Below are positions 42,957-51,462 of a DNA stretch of 64,000 nt, piece after piece. Origin of the DNA: Pseudomonas atagonensis (GTDB lineage Bacteria; Pseudomonadota; Gammaproteobacteria; Pseudomonadales; Pseudomonadaceae); NCBI RefSeq assembly GCF_011369485.1, contig NZ_VXCA01000004.1, forward strand, positions 62,001-126,000, in the 5' to 3' direction. Numbering within the stretch: the stretch's first letter is position 1; each line of letters opens with the position of its first letter. The position numbers were made by a program, and so were the translations under genes. The notes under the pieces are model-generated. The model was given only the letters and a program-made list of their open reading frames with translations, was not told where the DNA came from and ran no database searches.

Positions 42957-44063
42957 TCATCCAGCAACAATATTGAATCCAGTGCTACCCAACACCTCCC
43001 CATTCACCATCACCCTCACGCCATGCAGCCCAAGAAAATGCTTCCGCGTCGTAAAGTCCTTAATCACCTGCCGCCGCCCCACAACCACGCTCTCAAACCC
43101 CGCCAACTCCACCGTCTTCAACTTGAAAACCTTGGCCGAAACCCCGCCATTCGCCTTCACATAGTCGATTGCATAATCAATCACCAGCCGCTGTTCATGC
43201 GCGACGGTGGACTTCACGGTAAATGACAAAGTTATCGTCTCGCCCAGCCGCACAACGGCCGGCTCAACCTTCACGTCCAGCAACTCGACCTCAGCCTTCG
43301 CTCCTGCACCAATCACCGTCAGTGCTCGAGAATTTCCCTGTTTAATCAAACTTCGCAACGCATGCCTGGCAATCCACGCCGTATGTTTGTTCTCAAGCGA
43401 CCAGCCTTCAATAACGTCGAGCACCCACTCCGGGTGCTCTTTGGTAACGTCATTCAAATGGTTGGCCACGGACTTGCGCACGTACAAACTCTCGTCCGCT
43501 TTCAACCGGTCGAGTATTCCCGCCGCCCGGCTCGGGTCAGCCTGTACCGATTCCAACCGGAACGACCACGGCAGGCGAGGGCGGCTGCCTTCGCTGGCCA
43601 AGCGTCGAACATGGTGGTTCTCGTCCCGTGCCCAGTCGTGCATCAGTTCCAGCGAGCGCTCCAGGTCGCTGCGCAGAAAGTGGCGTATGGCGAATTCGGA
43701 GGAGCCGAAGGTGGTGAAGTACTTCAACGCGTCCATCGAAACATCAAACGCATGCGCGCCGTAACTGGCGACGTAGTGCGGCAGGCACATGCTGACAAAG
43801 CCGCTGTTCAGGCGTGGGGCGAGATCGAAAAGTACGTCGAGCGAGTCTTCGTAACCCAGCGGCAATACAGCGTGCAGGCTTTCGCTGATGCGGGCCATGC
43901 GTTGCATCACCGACAGGTCAGACAGCCCTTGATTGGCGTGTTTCAAAAAAGCCTTGGCCTTAAACGCTGGGTACACGGCGCTCATTTCGTTGGCGATGTG
44001 TTGCAGGCGTTCGGCGTTGAAAATTTCTTTCAGGGCCGGTGCGGCGGTTTCACTTGCGCTCAT
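42957..44063 (-). CDS. DNA alkylation repair protein (AlkD-like HEAT repeat)
   Basis: The 368-residue protein has helical HEAT-like repeats, with WSFRLESVQADPSRA, YVRKSVANHLNDVTKEHPEW and TAWIARHALRSLIKQGN in the centre, followed by a C-terminal beta-rich domain (VKVEPAVVRLGETITLSFTV). AlkD-type proteins remove N3- and N7-alkylated purines. Two nt separate it from the upstream GST gene, an operon. Specificity is not certain from sequence. Confidence 0.88.
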   Translation of the reverse strand: MSASETAAPALKEIFNAERLQHIANEMSAVYPAFKAKAFLKHANQGLSDLSVMQRMARISESLHAVLPLGYEDSLDVLFDLAPRLNSGFVSMCLPHYVASYGAHAFDVSMDALKYFTTFGSSEFAIRHFLRSDLERSLELMHDWARDENHHVRRLASEGSRPRLPWSFRLESVQADPSRAAGILDRLKADESLYVRKSVANHLNDVTKEHPEWVLDVIEGWSLENKHTAWIARHALRSLIKQGNSRALTVIGAGAKAEVELLDVKVEPAVVRLGETITLSFTVKSTVAHEQRLVIDYAIDYVKANGGVSAKVFKLKTVELAGFESVVVGRRQVIKDFTTRKHFLGLHGVRVMVNGEVLGSTGFNIVAG

Positions 44064-44065
44064 GA

Positions 44066-44671
44066 TCAGGTCATCGGTGTGCTGACGAACGCTTCAAGCG
44101 TTTCGGCGTAGGCGGTGTATTGGGCGATGTGCGGGTAGCGCGCAGCGTCGATCTGGTCGGGGACGACGAGGTCGGTGAAGCTCCAGGCGACGGCGAGGCT
44201 GATGCCGGCCTGAGTCAGGGTGCCGTCGGTGGGCAGACCGTGCTTTTCGAGTTCTTGTTCGAGGGCGGTGAACGCAGCGGCGAGTTGGCCTTCGACACGT
44301 TCGACCCACGGCTGAAACTGGATGTCGGCCGGGCGCAGGTTGCGCTCGTAGTAGAGCTGCACGGCTTTTTCGCAAGCGGCGAGGCTGAGGCCGATCAGGC
44401 GCAGGGTCTGAGCGCGTTGTTTCAGATCGCTTGGCACGAGGTTTTTGCCGGAACTGGCTTCGAGGTAATCGAGGATGAGGGTCGAGTCCATGAGAACGAC
44501 GCCGTCGTCGAGAATCAGCGTGGGCGCCTTGACCACCGGGTTGATTTGCTGGAATTGCTCGAAGTGGCGGAACACCGAGACCGCCTCATGTTCGAGGTCG
44601 ATACCCAAGCGTTTGGCGGAGATCGCCACGCGGCGTACGTAAGGGGAGTCCAGCATGCCGATCAGTTTCAT
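44066..44671 (-). CDS. Glutathione S-transferase
   Basis: The 201-residue protein starts at MKLIGMLDSPYVRRVAISAKRLG (ATG 44671, AAGGA upstream) with a thioredoxin-fold glutathione site (LDSPYVRR, PTLILDDGVVLMDSTLILDYLE) and an all-helical C-terminal domain. The family conjugates glutathione to electrophiles. It is the first gene before the alkylation repair gene. Confidence 0.9.
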   Translation of the reverse strand: MKLIGMLDSPYVRRVAISAKRLGIDLEHEAVSVFRHFEQFQQINPVVKAPTLILDDGVVLMDSTLILDYLEASSGKNLVPSDLKQRAQTLRLIGLSLAACEKAVQLYYERNLRPADIQFQPWVERVEGQLAAAFTALEQELEKHGLPTDGTLTQAGISLAVAWSFTDLVVPDQIDAARYPHIAQYTAYAETLEAFVSTPMT

Positions 44672-44732
44672 GACGCGTTCCTTCAAGTCGAACCGGTGGG
44701 AAGGCATAACCTAGCCGAGCTTGAAGGAAATG

Positions 44733-45641
44733 TCAGTCGTCGAATCCAGCCTGCTCATGAATCTCCTCGACATTCAGTCCCAGCCGATACGCCACCGCCA
44801 CGAAGAGCGCCTGGCACAAGCACAGCGTCGCGCTCAATGAGCGAAAGGCGAGGGCGCTGCCTTCGTTGACGAGCAACACGCTGTTGGCCCGTTTGGCCAG
44901 TGGCGAGACGTGACTGTCGGTGAGGATCAGGGTGTTGGCCTGTTGCTGGCGGGCGTAGCGCAAGCAGTGTTGGGTTTCCTTGGCGTAAGGAGTGAAGCTG
45001 ATGGCGATGACCAGATCGCCTGCGCGGACGCTGCGCATTTGTTCGCGATAGCTGCCGCCAAGGCCGGAAACCAGGTGAATGCGCTTGTGAGTGTGTTGCA
45101 AGTTGTAAACGAGGTAATCGGCGACGGCGAAGGAGCGGCGTACGCCGACGACATAAATGTTGTCGGCGTTGACGATGAGGTCGACGGCTTTTTCGAAGGC
45201 GACGTCATCGAGTTCGCGGGCCAGGCGTTCGATGCCCGAGCGAGTGGCGTCGATGCATTCGCGAGCGAGGTCGCCGTCGCTGGTTTCCTGTGACGGGTTG
45301 GCAATCAGGCTGCGGATGCGTTGTTGATAGTTCTGCACCGGCGAGGCTTTGTGAGTGTAGGCGGTGCGAAACAGCGCCTGCATTTCGCTGAACCCGCTGA
45401 AACCGAAGCGTTGCGAGAAGCGCACGATGGCGGACGGGTGCACTTCGCATTCTCGGGCGATGTCGCTGATGCGGTCGACCATGATCCGGTCGCTCTGCTG
45501 GCTCATGTAGCCGGCGATGCGTTTGAGCTGGCGCGGCAGCGTTTCATATTCGTCGGTGATCACTTGCAGCAGACGCTCGGCATTGATCGGGGGACTGGCG
45601 AGGGTGGGCTCGTCGTTGGCCGGCAGATCGGGGCGGGGCAT
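44733..45641 (-). CDS. MurR/RpiR-family transcriptional regulator
   Basis: The 302-residue protein has an N-terminal RpiR-type HTH (MSQQSDRIMVDRISDIARECEV, then SAIVRFSQRFGFSGFSEMQ) and a C-terminal SIS domain (NIYVVGVRRSFAVADYLVYNL, AISFTPYAKET) that binds phosphosugars. Target unknown. It lies 61 nt upstream of the GST gene start, same strand. Confidence 0.9.
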   Translation of the reverse strand: MPRPDLPANDEPTLASPPINAERLLQVITDEYETLPRQLKRIAGYMSQQSDRIMVDRISDIARECEVHPSAIVRFSQRFGFSGFSEMQALFRTAYTHKASPVQNYQQRIRSLIANPSQETSDGDLARECIDATRSGIERLARELDDVAFEKAVDLIVNADNIYVVGVRRSFAVADYLVYNLQHTHKRIHLVSGLGGSYREQMRSVRAGDLVIAISFTPYAKETQHCLRYARQQQANTLILTDSHVSPLAKRANSVLLVNEGSALAFRSLSATLCLCQALFVAVAYRLGLNVEEIHEQAGFDD

Positions 45642-46044
45642 AGGGCATCCTTCAGGCTGATTAAATCACGCTGGGACCCTGATATTAGTGGGCCTGCGCC
45701 AGGCCTGCCGTGCTGAAACGATGCAGTGTCCGAAGAAAAAACGCGACAAAGCGCCGCCGGGTTAGCCGTTTGTCTTCTATATACAGCCGCTCGACTGAAT
45801 TTCTTGCTATAAACGCACTCCGATGACCGCCATGGTGCCTGTGTCAGAGCTGTTTACTGGCCTTGTCGGACAAATTCCCAGTATTTACAGTTGCTGAGGT
45901 CTCAAACGGGCCTTAGACTGCCGCCCCTCGTAAATTGAGTGCCGGGTGGCGTTTGCAATAAACGATGCCTTTTCGACGACCGGACACGGTTTGCCGAAAC
46001 GCTCCCTAATTCGCCTTAATGCACGTTTTTTTATAGAGATATCA
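45642..46044. other. Intergenic stretch of about 400 nt
   Basis: No gene, tRNA or obvious repeat was found between the divergent RpiR and DksA-like genes. It is less GC-rich than its surroundings and probably holds both promoters. I could not assign -10/-35 elements. Confidence 0.4.
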
Positions 46045-46449
46045 ATGACAAAGGACAAGTTGCTGGCCATGCCGGCAGATGACTACATGAATGCCGAGCA
46101 ACACGCTTTCTTCACTGAGCTGTTGCAGAACATGAAAGTCGAAACCCACGAGCGCATTGAGCAAAACCGTATCGCCATCGAGAGCCTGGACACCCCGGCC
46201 GACCCGGCGGACGCGGCTTCGGTCGAAGAAGAGCGCACCTGGCTGGTGAACGCGATTGATCGCGACCAGCGCATGCTGCCGCAACTGGAACAAGCCCTTG
46301 AGCGCATCAAGGAAGACAGCTTTGGCTGGTGCGACGACAGCGGCGAGGCGATTGGCCTGAAACGCCTGCTGATCAGCCCGACCACCAAGTACTGCATCGA
46401 AGCTCAAGAGCGTCACGAGCAGATCGACAAGCACCAGCGCCAGGCCTGA
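46045..46449 (+). CDS. DksA-like transcription factor, zinc-less type
   Basis: The 134-residue protein has the coiled-coil tip DPADAA (Asp53, Asp56), needed in DksA to reach the RNA polymerase secondary channel, and the C-terminal FGWCDDSGEAIGLKRLLISP with KYCIEAQERHE. The four Cys of the DksA zinc site are Cys96, Ser99, Thr114 and Cys117 here, so zinc binding is lost, as in DksA2 of P. aeruginosa, which acts under zinc limitation. Start at 46045 with an AGAGA site; the frame is open upstream. Confidence 0.85.
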   Translation: MTKDKLLAMPADDYMNAEQHAFFTELLQNMKVETHERIEQNRIAIESLDTPADPADAASVEEERTWLVNAIDRDQRMLPQLEQALERIKEDSFGWCDDSGEAIGLKRLLISPTTKYCIEAQERHEQIDKHQRQA

Positions 46450-46463
46450 TAACTCAGGCGCTG

Positions 46464-46531
46464 CCATCGCGGGCAAGCTCGCTCCCACAAGGTTTTGCAT
46501 TGAACCTGTGGGAGATGGCTTGCCCGCGAAG
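46464..46531. repeat. REP pair downstream of the DksA-like gene
   Basis: CGCGGGCAAGCTCGCTCCCA and the inverse TGTGGGAGATGGCTTGCCCG form an inverted pair with a 20-nt centre. Confidence 0.85.
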
Positions 46532-46668
46532 CTTTTTATCGTCCGCAATATTTCCCGAGCCGTTCCTTTGACCTGCTGCAAGACCCCACGACTAATGGAC
46601 CATGGATAATGGCGTTGTAGTGGCGTTTAATGCAGTCACAACAATGAGAACAAGCGTGGGGTGTTGAT

Positions 46669-48273
46669 ATGACGAGAGATGGATCTCTGGTTGGGGCTTT
46701 GCCTGCACCAGTGCTTTTGCCGAAAAACCGCTGGATCGCACCGACCCTGCAAAGCATCGCCCTGATGCTGTTGTTGGCCGGCATGACGTTGGCCGAGTGG
46801 TCGCTGTACGTTGGCATGCCGTTGGCGATACTGATTGTCTGGCTGCCGCGCCTGCGCTCCCGAGCCGTCCCCGATGCACAGCCTGCCGACACTGGCAGCG
46901 CCATTTCCGAGCTGACCCGCGACCTTTCCTACACCACCAGTCATAACGCCTTATCGGCGGCAGGCGTGGCGTTTTCGGTCAAGGAGCTGGCGAGCAAACT
47001 CGAATCGCAACTCGATGCAGCGGCCCGCATCGTCAGCAATGCCGAGGTGATGATTGCCACCGAACACGCGACGTCGCAACTCAGTCGTGAAGCGTTGGCG
47101 GCTGCCAGCGAGGCGCATCACAGCAGCGCGGCCGGGCGAACCGAACTGATTGATTCGATCTCACGCATGCATCAACTCAGTCAACGTGCCAACGCCAGCC
47201 GGGAACTGATCGAAGCGCTGAGTGTGCGCAGCGACGACATTCAGCGCGTGACCCTGGTGATTCAGTCGATTGCCAGTCAAACCAATTTGTTGGCGTTGAA
47301 CGCAGCGATTGAAGCGGCGCGGGCCGGCGAGCATGGTCGCGGGTTTGCCGTGGTGGCGGACGAGGTGCGCGGTTTGGCGGCGCGCACGGCATCGGCGACG
47401 GGGGAGGTCGGTGAAATGGTCGCTGACATTCAGCAGCGCACGGCGCAAGTGGTGGAGCAGATTCGCGAGCTGTCCAGCGACTTGCACACCGGCGTCGAAC
47501 AAGTCGAGCACACCGGCCAGCATCTGGAAAACATTGCCCGCCTGGCGGCCGGAGTGGAAACACAGGTCGGTGAAATCGCCCGTGGTGCGGAGACCAATCG
47601 CGAACAACTCGACAGTCTGTTTAAAGCCATCGAACAGATGCGTAGCGATCTTGCGATCAGCGATCAGCAGACTCGCCGGCTCGCGGACGCGGCGGTGCAG
47701 ATGGAAGGGCAGGCTGAAACCATCAGTGAGCGTCTGGCCGAGGTTGGCCTGGATGACTATCACCAGCGTATTTACGATCTGGCTCGCGAAGGTGCGGGGC
47801 AGATTGCTGCGCGGTTTGAAGCGGATGTCGAACAGGGGCGGATCAGTCTTGAAGATCTGTTCGACCGTCAGTATCAGCCGATCCCGAATACCCAACCGGC
47901 CAGGTTTCAGACCCGGTTCGATCGTTACACCGACCAGGTTTTGCCGGCAATTCAGGAGCCGTTGCTGCCGCGACATGAAGGGCTGGTGTTTGCAATTGCC
48001 TGCACGCAGCAGGGGTATGTGCCGACGCACAATCAGGCGTTCAGTCAGCCGTTGACCGGGGATGTGCTCGCCAATGCGGTGAACAATCGCACCAAGCGCA
48101 AGTTCGCTGATCGTACGGGGATTCGTTGTGGCAGCCATCAGCAACCGGTGCTGCTGCAAACCTATACCCGCGACACGGGCGAGCTGATGCATGACCTGTC
48201 GGTGCCGATCATGATCAAGGGCCGGCATTGGGGTGGGTTGCGTCTGGGCTACAAACCGGAAAAGCCGCGCTGA
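46669..48273 (+). CDS. Methyl-accepting chemotaxis protein
   Basis: The 534-residue protein has two hydrophobic segments (about residues 25-60) with almost no periplasmic loop, and no HAMP. The signalling hairpin follows ([33 protein letters not shown], near 198-240). Residues from about 370 form an additional C-terminal domain with [40 protein letters not shown] cytoplasmic sensor placed after the signalling domain is a distinct receptor layout. Ligand unknown. Confidence 0.88.
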   Translation: MTRDGSLVGALPAPVLLPKNRWIAPTLQSIALMLLLAGMTLAEWSLYVGMPLAILIVWLPRLRSRAVPDAQPADTGSAISELTRDLSYTTSHNALSAAGVAFSVKELASKLESQLDAAARIVSNAEVMIATEHATSQLSREALAAASEAHHSSAAGRTELIDSISRMHQLSQRANASRELIEALSVRSDDIQRVTLVIQSIASQTNLLALNAAIEAARAGEHGRGFAVVADEVRGLAARTASATGEVGEMVADIQQRTAQVVEQIRELSSDLHTGVEQVEHTGQHLENIARLAAGVETQVGEIARGAETNREQLDSLFKAIEQMRSDLAISDQQTRRLADAAVQMEGQAETISERLAEVGLDDYHQRIYDLAREGAGQIAARFEADVEQGRISLEDLFDRQYQPIPNTQPARFQTRFDRYTDQVLPAIQEPLLPRHEGLVFAIACTQQGYVPTHNQAFSQPLTGDVLANAVNNRTKRKFADRTGIRCGSHQQPVLLQTYTRDTGELMHDLSVPIMIKGRHWGGLRLGYKPEKPR

Positions 48274-48351
48274 TCATTGTTACCGTTGCTGCAACGAATC
48301 TGTGCACGGTGCTTGCTGTTTCCACTCGAAAGAAAGCATTAATCTGCCTAC

Positions 48352-48367
48352 TTAGTTAGGTAGCTAA
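48352..48367. promoter_or_regulatory. MarR-like palindromic site
   Basis: TTAGTTAGGTAGCTAA has TTAG/CTAA outer arms and TA-steps in phase, the size of MarR-family operators. It is just upstream of the small gene at 48386. No MarR gene is in the window. Confidence 0.35.
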
Positions 48368-48385
48368 TGAAGTCGAGAGGTCAGC

Positions 48386-48589
48386 ATGCAGTGCAGAGTC
48401 GATGTCGCGGTGATGATTGGCAGCGGCGTGCCCGCCGGTTTGCGTGCGATGGGCCAGAGTGTCTGTTGGGTCGTGTTGCTCAACGGCGAACGTCGCGGAA
48501 CGGCATTCGCCAGCCGCGATGAGGCCGAAGAGTGCAAAGCTGCCTGGCTCGAACAGTTGAACATCGAGCCGGGCGAGAGCCTGCATTGA
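48386..48589 (+). CDS. Small conserved hypothetical protein (67 aa)
   Basis: Starts MQCRVDVAVMIGSGVPAGLR with GAGAGG upstream and ends NIEPGESLH. It contains WVVLLNGERRGTAFASRDEAEECKAAWLEQL, a short beta-alpha unit. No family recognised. It ends exactly where the convergent DUF2789 gene begins its stop codon. Confidence 0.65.
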   Translation: MQCRVDVAVMIGSGVPAGLRAMGQSVCWVVLLNGERRGTAFASRDEAEECKAAWLEQLNIEPGESLH

Positions 48590-48826
48590 TTACTTGCCGT
48601 CGTGCAGGCGCACATTCAACTCATCGACAACAACCGCTTCTTCACCATCTGCGCGTAACCATTCCTTGAGCAACTGCGCCTGTTGCGCAGACCAGAAGTC
48701 GGCATCGATCAGTTTGGTGTTGGCGTCCAGCGGATGTGCCCCGATGAAGTCATCGATAGCGCTGCCTTCGGAGGGCAATCCCAGTTGATCGAACAGGGTT
48801 TTCAGGTCGTAGGTAGGCAATTGCAT
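48590..48826 (-). CDS. DUF2789 protein, 78 aa
   Basis: The small acidic protein has LPTYDLKTLFDQLGLPSEG, FIGAHPLDANTKLIDADFWS and AQQAQLLKEWLRADGEEAVVVDELN, the DUF2789 pattern. Helical and soluble, function unknown. Ribosome site AAGGAGTAAACG upstream. Convergent and abutting with the small gene at 48386. Confidence 0.88.
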   Translation of the reverse strand: MQLPTYDLKTLFDQLGLPSEGSAIDDFIGAHPLDANTKLIDADFWSAQQAQLLKEWLRADGEEAVVVDELNVRLHDGK

Positions 48827-48874
48827 CGTTTACTCCTTGGGTTTGCGCCACGGTGGCGCCGTCGATCACTCTCT

Positions 48875-49150
48875 TTATCTGAGGCGACCGGTGCACAGGA
48901 GTTCGATCTTCGACTCAAGAGAACGCGCAAGGGCGCAGGCTTCGTTGTGATCTTCGCGGAAACCTCTGACACGACCGGTCGACAGTTCCTTGATATGAAA
49001 GAAGGCATTACCGGCCGGAACCACCTGAAAACGCGGCGTGTTCGCGGGTGGGGTCGTGTCTGGCAAGTCGATTACGTCGTAGACATGCAGTGCGAAAGGC
49101 GAATTGTTGTGGGCAGCAGTGGGTCGGGCAAAGTGAGTCAGAGTGCACAT
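48875..49150 (-). CDS. Hypothetical protein, 91 aa
   Basis: The frame starts MCTLTHFARPTAAH with AAGGAC upstream and ends SKIELLCTGRLR. The second half (FQVVPAGNAFFHIKELSTGRVRGF, then CALARSLE) looks like a small beta-rich module. A longer plus-strand frame overlaps it but has shadow-like composition. No family recognised. Confidence 0.65.
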   Translation of the reverse strand: MCTLTHFARPTAAHNNSPFALHVYDVIDLPDTTPPANTPRFQVVPAGNAFFHIKELSTGRVRGFREDHNEACALARSLESKIELLCTGRLR

Positions 49151-49553
49151 ATGAAGTCCTTTTCATCGGTCGGCCGATATTTACAGGCCGTTTCGGGTAG
49201 TCGGAATGAGCATCGCTGCTCTAGAATCGCCAGTACCTGTTGACGACAGGGCTTATCTAAAGCAATTTTTCACGGGCGATATGTCGGAAAAGTGCTTTTT
49301 TTCGTGAGAATTTTCCCTAAAGTTCGTAGTCAGCTTTCTCTGGCAAGCCTTGAGGCTTTTTCCTTCAAGGTTTGGCGACATCGGAGTGAGTTTCGCGGGT
49401 GACATTCCAGTAGTCTTACGAACCTCGCGATAAATGAGCAGTCTGCCCGGTTCGGGCTTTTATAAGAGTCAATTGGCAGTTCCATCGGCCTTGCCGTTTT
49501 TTTTGCCGTGCGTGTTTTCCGTGCGCGGTTTTTTCAGATCTGGGGATGTTTCT
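49151..49553. other. Intergenic stretch of about 400 nt
   Basis: No gene seen. It has a weak hairpin (CCTTGA 49348-49353 with TCAAGG 49365-49370), AT-rich tracts, and is less GC-rich than neighbours. Probably the promoter region of both flanking genes. Confidence 0.4.
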
Positions 49554-50024
49554 TTGGCAGTCAGTAATCTCGATATGCATGCTTTGTTCGTGCTGGGTGA
49601 TTTGCGTGCAAAGCTGGTCAAGTTGTTCCAATCGCGTTTTGTTTACATCACCGAGCAAAACGCCGAAGGCATTTACGTCGCCGAAATCGATACTGAAAGT
49701 GCCTTGGTTGTCGATGACAAACCCGGGCTCAAGCTCAAGGTTGGCGATCATTTCAGCGCATCGGTCCTGCCCAGCCGTGAAGGCGGCAAGATGGACATCC
49801 GTTTTCGCGAAATCAAATTGACGGTGTATGGCCTGGGTGATTACGCCTTCGTCGATACCGCTGATGGCCACGCGATCCTGTTCAAGGAAGGTCATAGCGT
49901 GGTGACGGTTTTCGCTGCGAATCAACAGTTGCAGGAAGGCCTGACCAAAACTCTCAAAGCCGTGACGGGCAAAGCCGCCAAATGGCGCAAGGGTGAGCTG
50001 GTGACCTTCAAGGCCAGCGAGTGA
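49554..50024 (+). CDS. Conserved hypothetical protein, about 156 aa
   Basis: The TTG at 49554 with GGGGAT upstream gives a start at (M)AVSNLDMHALFVLGDLRAKL; the frame is open 40 codons earlier, but that part is not protein-like. The body has FVYITEQNAEGIYVAEIDTES, then KVGDHFSASVLPSREGGKMDI and a C-terminus WRKGELVTFKASE. It looks like a soluble beta-rich protein. No domain recognised. The next gene overlaps it by 4 nt. Confidence 0.75.
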   Translation: MAVSNLDMHALFVLGDLRAKLVKLFQSRFVYITEQNAEGIYVAEIDTESALVVDDKPGLKLKVGDHFSASVLPSREGGKMDIRFREIKLTVYGLGDYAFVDTADGHAILFKEGHSVVTVFAANQQLQEGLTKTLKAVTGKAAKWRKGELVTFKASE

Positions 50025-50230
50025 CCGGTGCCTTGAGTCGCGCCGATTTCCATTCGCAAAACCTCGACAACGCCCGCGAGGCGGCCCGACGGTTGTTCGC
50101 CGCGAAGGCCGACATGCAAGGTGCCTGGCTGGGGTGGGTGGCTTCGCAGATATACACTTTGCGCCCGGCGGAATACGCCAGCATGGTCAGACGCGAGCTG
50201 CAAAGCTTGCAGGAAAAGTCTGAATCGTAA
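50021..50230 (+). CDS. Small hypothetical protein (69 aa)
   Basis: The GTG start at 50021 overlaps the previous stop (GTGA), so it is probably translationally coupled. The helical protein contains FHSQNLDNAREAARRLFAAKAD and WLGWVASQIYTLRPAEYASMVRREL. No family recognised. Confidence 0.7.
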   Translation: MTGALSRADFHSQNLDNAREAARRLFAAKADMQGAWLGWVASQIYTLRPAEYASMVRRELQSLQEKSES

Positions 50231-50357
50231 CCTCGCCCGGGTTTGCATCCGGAAAAAGCAGGAACCTCGGCTACAGTCAGTTGACTGAGTATTCAGAGGC
50301 TTGCGGTCTTCTCTCAGGCCATCCTGCTATTGCTGTGAACAGCACGAGGTGCAAAGC

Positions 50358-51374
50358 ATGAACGGATTTCGACGGTTGCTGACGCTGGGGTTGGCGACAT
50401 TGGGTTTGCTGGCAGGGGCGCCTGCGGTGAACGCGGCACAAGCGCCGATCCATTTCGCCGACCTGAACTGGGAAAGTGGCAGTCTGATTACCGATGTCCT
50501 GCGGATCATCGTCGAAAAGGGCTACGGACTGCCGACCGACACACTACCGGGCACCACTATCACCTTGGAAACGGCGCTGGCCAACAACGACATTCAAGTC
50601 ATTGGCGAAGAGTGGGCGGGGCGCAGCCCTGTCTGGGTCAAGGCTGAAGCGGAAGGCAAAGTCGCCAGCCTCGGCGATACGGTCAAGGGTGCCACCGAAG
50701 GCTGGTGGGTGCCGGAATACGTGATCAAGGGCGATCCGGCCAAAGGCATCAAGCCACTGGCGCCGGATCTGCGTAGTGTCAGTGACCTGAAAAAATACAA
50801 GGACGTGTTCAAGGATCCGGAAAATCCGAGCAAGGGCCGTTTCCTCAACAGCCCGATCGGCTGGACCTCGGAAGTGGTCAACAAGCAGAAGCTGACGGCG
50901 TATGGCTTGCAGGATGACTTCACCAATTTCCGCAGTGGCTCGGGCGCGGCGCTGGACGCCGAGATCAGTTCTTCGATCCGTCGCGGTAAACCGGTACTGT
51001 TCTATTACTGGTCGCCGACGCCGCTGCTGGGTAAATTCAAACTGGTGCAACTGGAGGAGCCACCGTTCGATGCCGAAGCCTGGAAGACCCTGACCGACGC
51101 CGATAACCCCAATCCGAAACCGACCCGCTCGCTGGCTTCAAAGCTGTCGATTGGCGTGTCCACGCCGTTTCAGAAGCAATATCCGGAGATCGCAGCGTTT
51201 TTCAGCAAGGTGGATTTCCCCATTCAGCCATTGAACAAGGCGTTGGCGGAGATGAGCGAGAAGCATACGGCACCACGGGATGCGGCAGTGACTTTCATGA
51301 AGGCGCATCCGGATGTGTGGCAGGCGTGGTTGCCGAAGGATGTGGCGGATAAGGTTTCGGCCGATTTGAAATAG
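50358..51374 (+). CDS. Glycine betaine/proline-type ABC transporter substrate-binding protein
   Basis: The 338-residue product starts at ATG 50358 with a signal peptide (FRRLLTLGLATLGLLAGAPAVNAA). It has the OpuAC/ProX fold: IHFADLNWESGSLITDVLRI, EEWAGRSPVWVKAEAEGKV, TEGWWVPEYV, and the ligand-cage-like FYYWSPTPLLG. Periplasmic, binds a quaternary amine such as betaine or choline. No permease or ATPase gene lies next to it, so it presumably serves a transporter elsewhere. Confidence 0.85.
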   Translation: MNGFRRLLTLGLATLGLLAGAPAVNAAQAPIHFADLNWESGSLITDVLRIIVEKGYGLPTDTLPGTTITLETALANNDIQVIGEEWAGRSPVWVKAEAEGKVASLGDTVKGATEGWWVPEYVIKGDPAKGIKPLAPDLRSVSDLKKYKDVFKDPENPSKGRFLNSPIGWTSEVVNKQKLTAYGLQDDFTNFRSGSGAALDAEISSSIRRGKPVLFYYWSPTPLLGKFKLVQLEEPPFDAEAWKTLTDADNPNPKPTRSLASKLSIGVSTPFQKQYPEIAAFFSKVDFPIQPLNKALAEMSEKHTAPRDAAVTFMKAHPDVWQAWLPKDVADKVSADLK

Positions 51375-51390
51375 ATTTGATGCCGCTGGC

Positions 51391-51460
51391 CTCATCGCGG
51401 GCAAGCCCGGTCCCACAGTTGGAATGCATTCCCTTGTGGGGGCGGGCTTGCTCGCAAAGC
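51391..51460. repeat. REP pair between the binding protein and TonB receptor genes
   Basis: Inverted arms CGCGGGCAAGCCCGGTCCCA and GTGGGGGCGGGCTTGCTCGC between two convergent genes. Confidence 0.85.
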
Positions 51461-51462
51461 TT

